Assembly (NCBI GenBank): GCA_949739095.1
Contig: CATIYX010000252.1
Span: 1 to 12,009, forward strand
DNA: 12,009 nucleotides
Source of the DNA: an uncultured Clostridia bacterium
GTDB lineage: Bacteria; Bacillota; Clostridia; RUG12999
Direction: 5' to 3'
The stretch's first letter is position 1. Every line of letters starts with the position of its first letter. This document shows positions 1-3,931 of the stretch, in pieces. Below the pieces are notes generated by a model. It worked only from the letters and a program-made list of their open reading frames with translations. It did not search any database and was not told the origin of the DNA. The position numbers and the translations under genes are program-made.

Positions 1-35
1 GCGCGGCGTTCCTGTTGAAACGTCCGCGGCTGAGA

Positions 36-80
36 GGTATTCAACCCGCGGCACGTGTCCGCGCTCCCCATATATTTTAT
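36..80 (+). repeat. 45-nt hairpin element, copy 1
   Basis: This 45-nt block aligns without gaps to 219-263 with 35 of 45 identical positions. Both copies start GGTAT, share the hairpin loop CAC(G/C)TGT and end in CCCATAT followed by a T-rich tail. In this copy the stem is the short CGCGG/CCGCG pair (47-51 with 59-63). The outermost pair of that short stem is C-G here and G-C in the other copy, a compensatory change. The tail is ATATATTTTATT, so it could act as a weak plus-strand terminator. GC-rich alternative pairings exist, such as GCGCGG at 1-6 with CCGCGC at 59-64. Confidence 0.55.
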
Positions 81-218
81 TCTTCTCAAAGAAGGGATTT
101 TCTCCGGCTTACGCCATCGATTTATCCCCTCTTTACCCTCTGGGGCACGCGTGGATTTCTCCTATCAGCGTCCTGCACTCGCGTGTCGCGCCTCATTCTT
201 CGACTCCGGACGCTGTAA
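81..218. other. non-coding spacer with stem-loop between the two hairpin elements
   Basis: No convincing gene is seen. The stretch contains a perfect 8-bp inverted repeat, CAGCGTCC at 166-173 with GGACGCTG at 208-215, enclosing a small CGCG-tgt-CGCG hairpin (180-190). It also contains the 12-mer TGGGGCACGCGT at 141-152, which recurs at 938-949 inside the first nested repeat locus. A plus-strand open frame covers 15-218, but its composition is Arg/Leu/Ser-rich low complexity, with no ribosome binding site noted and no recognisable domain. Confidence 0.5.
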
Positions 219-263
219 GGTATGAGAACGGCGGCACCTGTCCGCCGTTCCCATATTTTTTAT
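219..263 (+). terminator. 45-nt hairpin element, copy 2; rho-independent terminator-like
   Basis: A perfect 9-bp stem (GAACGGCGG 226-234, CCGCCGTTC 242-250) with a 7-nt loop is followed on the plus strand by CCATATTTTTTAT. That is the layout of an intrinsic terminator for transcription entering from the left edge. Read on the minus strand there is no T-run after the hairpin, so it is a poor terminator for the XRE gene whose stop codon lies at 260-262. It is the better-paired copy of the element at 36-80. Confidence 0.6.
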
Positions 264-691
264 GTCCGGTTCCGTCCCAACAGTTCATCTAACGTCACGT
301 CAAACAGGTCTGCTAATTTTAATAGCTTGTCCAGTTTGGGTTCGTATTTATCATATTCATATCCTTGATAGGTTGCTTTTCGGATGTCCAAACAATCCGC
401 AACCTGCTGCTGCGTCATATTTCTTCGTTCCCGCAGTTCGCGCAAACGCTGCGGAAATGGCGTTACTTCTTCTCCAAATTCCTCCGGAAGTTCTTTCCCT
501 GTTACAATATATTGGACACTGGTATGCAACACCTTTGCCAACTTCACAAAATTTTCTATGGAGGGTTTTATTCTGTTATATTCATAGCCGGAATATGGAT
601 TTCCCTGAAACCCCAACAAGACGCTCATTTGCTTTTGTGTATACCCCTCCCGTTTTCGTAACTGTTTTAATTGTTTTCCGATTTTTGGCAA
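260..691 (-). CDS. XRE-family transcriptional regulator with two tandem HTH domains
   Basis: The encoded protein has 143 residues from the chosen TTG start. It contains two HTH_3/Cro-C1-type domains in one chain, roughly residues 3-61 (TQKQMSVLLGF recognition region, then SGYEYNRIKP) and 79-139 (TQQQVADCLDIRKATYQGYEYDKYEP). The halves resemble each other, so the gene probably arose by internal duplication and may bind DNA as a pseudo-dimer. Known family role: DNA-binding repressors or activators. The target is unknown. The TTG at 689-691 is preceded by AAAGAAGGA with a 6-nt gap, the best ribosome binding site nearby. An in-frame ATG at 716-718 with a weak GAAAG would add 9 residues, and a TTG at 722-724 would add 11. 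A TATAGT/TATAAC-like -10 inside the small dyad TTATA-c-TATAA lies just upstream (about 734-745). No metabolic partner gene is adjacent. Confidence 0.85.
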   Translation of the reverse strand: MPKIGKQLKQLRKREGYTQKQMSVLLGFQGNPYSGYEYNRIKPSIENFVKLAKVLHTSVQYIVTGKELPEEFGEEVTPFPQRLRELRERRNMTQQQVADCLDIRKATYQGYEYDKYEPKLDKLLKLADLFDVTLDELLGRNRT

Positions 692-819
692 TTTAATTCC
701 TTCTTTCAAAAAAACCATTGACAATAACTTTCAGTTATACTATAAAAGTAAAATGGAACATATGCATGATATCTTATGCTCGCTCTATTTGCGTAAATCA
801 TTACCAGAGAAAAAATCGA

Positions 820-1170
820 GGACGAAACGGGGGCAAAGAGCGGAGGAAGAAATAGGAGGGTAGATTCCTAGCGGAATCTGCCCGCTGGGGAATCGGAAGC
901 CTCGCTGCCGCTGCGTTTCCCATTCCCCAAGTGCCTTTGGGGCACGCGTCCCCCAAAAAAGTAAGAGGGGGAGAAAACGGTGGCTAAGAGCGGAGGGTAG
1001 TTCTTCCCAAGAAAAGTAAGAGGGGGAGGATTTGGGCTATACCCAAATCCGGAGGACATTTAGGGGGGGAAGAACTACCCGTAGCCACCCTTGGGGGACA
1101 TTTTGGGGCGATAGATTCGGAGCGACATTTCGGCGGTATTTTTTCCGCTGCTGCCGTCAAAGGACATTTA
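820..1170. repeat. nested palindromic repeat, locus 1
   Basis: This stretch of about 350 bp has no gene and is organised as stems inside stems. P0 is TCCCCCAA (949-956) with TTGGGGGA (1091-1098). P1 is GGTGGCTA (979-986) with TAGCCACC (1082-1089). P2 is a perfect 14-bp pairing, GGGTAGTTCTTCCC (995-1008) with 1067-1080. P3 is GGATTTGGG (1028-1036) with CCCAAATCC (1042-1050), with a 5-nt loop. The unpaired segments are AGAGCGGA (987-994), AAGAAAAGTAAGAGGGGGA (1009-1027) and GGAGGACATTT (1051-1061), and all recur at 9418-9666. A further hairpin, AGATTCC-tagc-GGAATCT (862-879), follows another AGCGGAGG/AAGAAATAGGAGG pair (840-859). More GACATTT boxes lie at 1097-1103, 1123-1129 and 1161-1167. The GTGCC-tttgg-GGCAC hairpin (931-945) carries the 12-mer also found at 141-152. 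Confidence 0.75.
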
Positions 1171-1224
1171 AGGGCAAATACACCCGACTACCCAAAAAGC
1201 CGCCTTCCTCTGCCATCTATAACA

Positions 1225-1249
1225 AAAGCCGGGAGTGCGTCCCGGCTTT
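1225..1249 (-). terminator. intrinsic terminator of the rpsF-ssb-rpsR operon
   Basis: A 10-bp perfect stem, AAAGCCGGGA (1225-1234) with TCCCGGCTTT (1240-1249), has a 5-nt loop. On the minus strand it is followed by a short T-rich tail (TTTTGTTATAG). It begins 11 bp after the rpsR stop codon, which places it as the end of the operon transcript. Confidence 0.85.
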
Positions 1250-1260
1250 CTATATACTTC

Positions 1261-1506
1261 TTAGTCTGTTGTAAACGGCAGCAATGCAATGATTCTTGCA
1301 CGTTTGATTGCCGTTGTCACCTGTCTCTGGTGACGCGCACAGTTTCCGTTAATACGGCGCGGAACAATTTTGCCCCGTTCCGAAACGTACCGGCGCAGTT
1401 TCGCAACGTCCTTGTAATCAATTTCCGTTACTTTATCCGCACAAAATGCACAAACTTTCTTTCTGCCTCTTCTGCCTCTCGGCCGGTCAGCTCTATCATA
1501 TGCCAT
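1261..1506 (-). CDS. rpsR: 30S ribosomal protein bS18
   Basis: This 81-residue protein matches the bS18 family over its full length: an Arg/Lys-rich N-terminus, the core IDYKDVAKLRRYVSERGKI, then PRRINGNCARHQRQ and the C-terminal IKRARIIALLPF. Cys19, Cys22, Cys56 and His59 form the zinc-ribbon set (CxxC...CxxH), so this is the C+ form. bS18 binds 16S rRNA in the platform of the small subunit as a heterodimer with bS6, which is encoded two genes upstream. The ATG at 1504-1506 has a strong AAGGAGG site. It is the last gene of the rpsF-ssb-rpsR operon, 36 bp after ssb, and is followed by a terminator. Confidence 0.98.
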   Translation of the reverse strand: MAYDRADRPRGRRGRKKVCAFCADKVTEIDYKDVAKLRRYVSERGKIVPRRINGNCARHQRQVTTAIKRARIIALLPFTTD

Positions 1507-1542
1507 GACTCAGTTCCTCCTTCCATCCTTCAAATCATTTCT

Positions 1543-1992
1543 TTAAAACGGTAGGTCGTCGTCATCCGACGCAATGGAAAATCCTGCAACATCGCCAAAA
1601 CCATCGTCCTGCTGTTGTGCAGGCGCCGCGGGCGCTGCCGGCATGTCCGCACCAGTGTGCTGTGCCGCCGCTTTTTTCGATTCTCCAAACTGGATGTTGT
1701 CTGCAACAACTTCCGTCGCATACCGTTTGTTTCCGTTTTGGTCTTCCCAACTGCGGGACTGTATTCTGCCCTCGACAATCATCATCATACCTTTGGTAAA
1801 ATACCTGCCCACAAATTCTGCTGTTGCACGCCAAGCAACAATATTGATAAAATCAGTTTGCCGCTCTTCGCCTGCTTTCGCATAACCACGGTCTACTGCG
1901 AGCGTAAAAGAAGCAACGCTAACGCCGCTGGGCGTGGTCCGAAGTTCAGGGTCGCGCGTGAGCCGCCCCATTAAAATTGATCGGTTAAGCAT
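1543..1992 (-). CDS. ssb: single-stranded DNA-binding protein
   Basis: This is a 149-residue SSB. The OB-fold domain (about residues 1-105) begins MLNRSILMGRLTRDPELR and includes the FINIVAWR, VEGRIQSRSWED and ATEVVADNIQF strands. A Gln/Ala/Pro-rich disordered linker (about 106-140) leads to the acidic tip DDDDLPF, the conserved docking site for repair and replication partners. The protein coats single-stranded DNA as a tetramer. Its position between rpsF and rpsR is the conserved arrangement in bacteria. The ATG at 1990-1992 has an AGGAAG site 8 nt upstream, and the gene sits 32 bp after rpsF. Confidence 0.98.
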   Translation of the reverse strand: MLNRSILMGRLTRDPELRTTPSGVSVASFTLAVDRGYAKAGEERQTDFINIVAWRATAEFVGRYFTKGMMMIVEGRIQSRSWEDQNGNKRYATEVVADNIQFGESKKAAAQHTGADMPAAPAAPAQQQDDGFGDVAGFSIASDDDDLPF

Positions 1993-2024
1993 AATTTCAG
2001 CTTCCTTTCTCCGTCGCCAGGTCC

Positions 2025-2321
2025 TTACGCTTCTTTTTTGACAACAATTGAACGCATCACATTTTCTGTGATGTTATAGACACGTTCCAGTTCCGATGGG
2101 AAGGACGGGTTGGATGTAAACTCAATCAAAACATAGTAACCTTCGTTTTTATAGTTGATCGGGTAAGCCAGACGGCGTTTTCCCCATACGTCTACCTGAT
2201 CCACCGTTCCGTTACTAGCAATCAATGACTTTACTTTTTCGACAAGACCATTTGTGGTCTCTTCGTCCAGATCCGCATCAAGCACGAAAATTGTTTCGTA
2301 TTTGTTGATCTGTTCAGCCAT
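2025..2321 (-). CDS. rpsF: 30S ribosomal protein bS6
   Basis: This 98-residue protein has the bS6 pattern: KYETIFVLDADL at the N-terminus, VDVWGKRRLAYPINYKNEGYYVLIEF in the middle and ERVYNITENVMRSIVVK near the end. bS6 pairs with bS18 on the small-subunit platform. The frame stays open upstream to 2399, but that part is the mRNA leader. The ATG at 2319-2321 has a near-perfect AAGGAGGTG site 7 nt upstream and gives the family's usual length. It is the first gene of the rpsF-ssb-rpsR operon, with a consensus promoter and a structured leader. Confidence 0.98.
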   Translation of the reverse strand: MAEQINKYETIFVLDADLDEETTNGLVEKVKSLIASNGTVDQVDVWGKRRLAYPINYKNEGYYVLIEFTSNPSFPSELERVYNITENVMRSIVVKKEA

Positions 2322-2345
2322 TTCTTTCACCTCCTTTTGGACTTT

Positions 2346-2394
2346 GGCCCCCGGCAATCCCCAGGGGCAAGGATACGCCTTCTTTTTTAAGGCG
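2346..2394 (-). promoter_or_regulatory. structured rpsF leader, possible bS6:bS18 autoregulatory site
   Basis: The roughly 75-nt untranslated leader of rpsF can form two hairpins: CGCCTT/AAGGCG (2376-2394, 7-nt loop) and GCCCC/GGGGC (2364-2368 with 2347-2351), whose loop ends in a GCC that continues into a G-run. Many bacteria carry an rpsF leader that binds the bS6:bS18 complex and feeds back on translation, with a CCG-containing internal loop. A CCG is present at the base of hairpin 2, but I cannot show that the required internal loop forms. The position and GC-rich structure are seen; the regulatory role is inferred. Confidence 0.4.
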
Positions 2395-2404
2395 AACATA
2401 ATTT

Positions 2405-2433
2405 ATTTTACATGTATTTTCATCATTTGTCAA
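2405..2433 (-). promoter_or_regulatory. sigma-A promoter of the rpsF-ssb-rpsR operon
   Basis: On the minus strand the -35 is TTGACA (2428-2433, perfect consensus) and the -10 is TAAAAT (2405-2410), separated by 17 bp. Transcription should begin near 2398, leaving a leader of about 75 nt before rpsF. Confidence 0.85.
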
Positions 2434-2477
2434 GAGTTTTTTGGATTTTTTTGCCGTTTTAGCAGACAGCACGTGAA

Positions 2478-2514
2478 AAAAATTGTCCTGAGAACAAGTC
2501 TCAGGACAATTTTT
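2478..2514 (-). terminator. strong, possibly bidirectional terminator between the small unknown gene and rpsF
   Basis: A perfect 12-bp stem, ATTGTCCTGAGA (2482-2493) with TCTCAGGACAAT (2499-2510), has loop ACAAG. It is flanked by an A-run on the left and a T-run on the right, which extend the pairing. On the minus strand it ends in seven or more Ts and sits 12 bp after the stop of the 2526-2768 gene. Confidence 0.85.
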
Positions 2515-2525
2515 GAATCCTATAC

Positions 2526-2768
2526 TTAATGCTGGGCCGCATAAGTACGAACCGGTGTCGATTTCTGTTCTACTTCGTAGCAACGGTTCATCGCATTCGA
2601 CAATCTTCGTTCAATGAAACGCAATCCGTAGCCCGTCACCGATTTTCCCCTATCCAGCCGCCAGACAATATAACGGCTGCTGTAATCACGCACTAACGAG
2701 ATGAGTTGCATTTGCATTTTCAGCTTCATGTTTTGGATTCTTTTCTTCTTTTCTGTGTTCCTCTTCAT
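2526..2768 (-). CDS. small basic protein of unknown function
   Basis: This is an 80-residue protein with a very basic N-terminus (MKRNTEKKKRIQNMKLKMQMQ), a central stretch SRYIVWRLDRGKSVTGYGLRFIERRLSNAMNRCYEVEQ and a polar tail. I do not recognise the family. There is no signal peptide or membrane segment, and one Cys. The case for a real gene is its packaging: ATG at 2766-2768 with AGGAAGGA 10 nt upstream, a promoter-like pair at 2848-2876 and a strong terminator directly after the stop. The high charge would suit a nucleic-acid-binding or regulatory protein, but that is only a guess. It is transcribed toward the ribosomal operon but insulated from it by the terminator. Confidence 0.65.
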   Translation of the reverse strand: MKRNTEKKKRIQNMKLKMQMQLISLVRDYSSRYIVWRLDRGKSVTGYGLRFIERRLSNAMNRCYEVEQKSTPVRTYAAQH

Positions 2769-2817
2769 TATGTATCAGTCCTTCCTGCACCTCTTCGGTC
2801 TCTCTCTTTCTTTTTGT

Positions 2818-2876
2818 TTTACATTTACATTTATATCTTACACTTATATTTTAAATGAAATGATTCAAAAAGACAA
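2818..2876 (-). promoter_or_regulatory. promoter and TGTAA-type repeats upstream of the small unknown gene
   Basis: On the minus strand the pair is TTGTCT (2871-2876), 17 bp, TAAAAT (2848-2853). Just downstream the untranslated leader contains overlapping TTTACAT copies (2818-2824, 2824-2830) and the related TTTATAT and TTACACTTATAT (about 2830-2850). On the transcribed strand this reads as repeated TGTAA and ATATAA motifs, which may bind a regulator or may simply be AT-rich simplicity. Confidence 0.45.
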
Positions 2877-3058
2877 GGCTGATATTTATCTTTTTTTGTC
2901 GAAAACGAATCATTTTGCTTATTTTGTCAAAAATTTTTCTTCTTTTTTCGACTTTATGGAATATTTTTCCACGTATTTGTGTAAATTATTTTGTACAATT
3001 TTCGCGATTTTTAAGCCGACAAAATGCGTTTGTTTTAAAATCCCTTTATAGCATCATT
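2877..3058. other. AT-rich intergenic stretch, no gene seen
   Basis: The sequence is T-rich on the plus strand. Plus-strand open frames across it encode Phe/Ile/Leu-rich low-complexity peptides, lack ribosome binding sites and are not credible genes. Marked AT richness continues through both ribbon-helix-helix genes to about 3720, in contrast to the operon on one side and the SLH gene on the other. Confidence 0.5.
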
Positions 3059-3244
3059 TTAGCCTTTCGTTTCCTCTTCAGGCATTTTATTATCCAACGC
3101 ATATTTACAACATTGCAGCACCAACAAATTAAAAGATATATGGTTTTTCTGTGCAACTTCATTCAATCGCTCAAACAGCGGCTCCGTGAACCGAATTGTT
3201 CTGGAGGTATTAGCGCCTTTAAATTCGTTATCTACTTTAAACAT
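3059..3244 (-). CDS. ribbon-helix-helix (Arc/MetJ-type) DNA-binding protein, paralogue A
   Basis: This 61-residue protein has the RHH layout: an N-terminal arm (MFKVDNEFKGAN), a basic beta-strand SRTIRF that would enter the major groove as a two-stranded sheet in the dimer, helix 1 (EPLFERLNEVAQKN) and helix 2 (ISFNLLVLQCCKYAL), then an acidic tail. At 37 of the first 50 residues it is identical to paralogue B at 3401-3583. RHH proteins are small dimeric repressors, antitoxins or plasmid copy regulators; no toxin or partition gene is adjacent. The ATG at 3242-3244 is preferred because GAGGTG lies 6 nt upstream and paralogue B starts at the same MFK. An ATG one codon earlier is too close to the site. 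A TATAAT-like -10 lies at 3266-3271 on the minus strand. Confidence 0.85.
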   Translation of the reverse strand: MFKVDNEFKGANTSRTIRFTEPLFERLNEVAQKNHISFNLLVLQCCKYALDNKMPEEETKG

Positions 3245-3400
3245 CATACTCACCTCTATACTTATATTATACTTTAAATAGAATTTTATTAATACAACCA
3301 ATAAATAACTAAATATATACCCTTATTTATAATCGTTTATGGTTCCATCCATTGTGGTGAACAGATATTTTTAGCGTTACATTCCATCTCTTTTTGTTTT

Positions 3401-3583
3401 CTAGTTTTCCTGTTCTGTCTCCTCCATTTGTTCTAATGCATATTTGCAGCATTGCAAAACCAAAAGATTAAGTGAAATTCCATTTTGAAATGCGGTTTCA
3501 TTTAATTCATGAAACAGTTTCTCAGTAAAACGGATTGTTCTGGGAACATTTGCTCCAGCAAATTCATTGTTTATTTTGAACAT
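3401..3583 (-). CDS. ribbon-helix-helix (Arc/MetJ-type) DNA-binding protein, paralogue B
   Basis: This 60-residue protein shows the same layout as its neighbour at 3059-3244: MFKINNEFAGAN arm, PRTIRF strand, helix 1 (EKLFHELNETAFQN), helix 2 (ISLNLLVLQCCKYAL) and an acidic tail. The double Cys in helix 2 is kept in both, so it is probably structural. The ATG at 3581-3583 has AGGAG 9 nt upstream; an in-frame TTG three codons earlier overlaps the spacing of that site and is unlikely. A TATAAT-like -10 is at 3607-3612. Three TTGTAATT iterons lie 73-100 bp upstream, a natural operator for a protein that stacks dimers on repeated sites. Arrangement as tandem paralogues with separate promoters suggests a duplicated regulator rather than one operon. 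Confidence 0.85.
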   Translation of the reverse strand: MFKINNEFAGANVPRTIRFTEKLFHELNETAFQNGISLNLLVLQCCKYALEQMEETEQEN

Positions 3584-3655
3584 ATTAATCAACTCCTATG
3601 ATTAATATTATATCCAAATTCAACATATTTTATATAATCTTTTTTGGTTATATAT

Positions 3656-3689
3656 TTGTAATTACTTGTAATTTTTTGTAATTATCACA
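3656..3689. promoter_or_regulatory. three TTGTAATT iterons at 10-bp pitch plus a dyad, candidate operator
   Basis: TTGTAATT occurs at 3656-3663, 3666-3673 and 3676-3683, with starts exactly 10 bp apart, so all copies face the same side of the helix. The last overlaps a near-perfect dyad TGTAATTATCACA (3677-3689). The array lies upstream of ribbon-helix-helix paralogue B on the minus strand and next to a TATAAT (3697-3702) on the plus strand. RHH proteins typically bind short tandem repeats cooperatively, so self-regulation is a reasonable inference. Confidence 0.55.
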
Positions 3690-3702
3690 AAAACACTATA
3701 AT

Positions 3703-3845
3703 AGAACAGGTTTTTCCCAGGAATTGTGCCGATGTTTTCCCAAATGTTCAACATCAGACCACTTCTACAAACACTCCCTCCAGACCACTTACTCCCATTC
3801 CCGCATGATTCTAACCTCTGCCCAGCTGTATTGTTTGAACAGCAT
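3703..3845. other. intergenic stretch with short repeats, no protein gene
   Basis: The sequence contains a 10-bp direct repeat CAGACCACTT (3755-3764, 3781-3790), an 8-bp repeat TTTTCCCA (3712-3719, 3735-3742), and stems GATGTT/AACATC (3731-3736 with 3750-3755) and GCTGT/ACAGC (3825-3829 with 3839-3843). A plus-strand TATAAT at 3697-3702 and the terminator hairpin at 3850-3889 bracket it, so a small RNA of about 180 nt is conceivable. Plus-strand open frames here have no ribosome binding site. Confidence 0.3.
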
Positions 3846-3889
3846 AAAAAAACACCCGCTATCCCCTCGTGGGAGATTAGCGGGTGTTT
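3846..3889 (-). terminator. terminator of the giant SLH gene
   Basis: An 11-bp perfect stem, AAACACCCGCT (3850-3860) with AGCGGGTGTTT (3879-3889), is followed by seven Ts on the minus strand (3852 to 3846). It lies 42 bp after the SLH gene stop. The plus-strand exit is also T-rich, so it may work in both directions. Confidence 0.85.
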
Positions 3890-3931
3890 CTTATTTTCTA
3901 AGCGCCAATTTTAAAGCTGCCACAAAAATTT

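Noticed and set aside
15..218. 67-codon plus-strand open frame at the left edge
   Set aside because: Arg/Leu/Ser-rich low-complexity product, no ribosome binding site noted, runs through hairpin element copy 1; likely chance.
868..1059. 63-codon minus-strand open frame
   Set aside because: It is the translation of the nested repeat; a similar Phe/Pro-rich peptide appears in the minus-strand frame at 9411-9743 for the same reason, so it reflects repeat sequence rather than a protein.
2701..3277. Plus-strand open frames of 116 and 120 codons in the AT-rich region
   Set aside because: Phe/Ile/Leu-rich composition from T-rich DNA, no ribosome binding sites; the second overlaps the clear RHH gene on the other strand.
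3684..3690. Single TATCACA heptad matching the omega-repressor site pattern
   Set aside because: Only one copy is present; omega-type operators need several tandem copies, so a single 7-mer is expected by chance.
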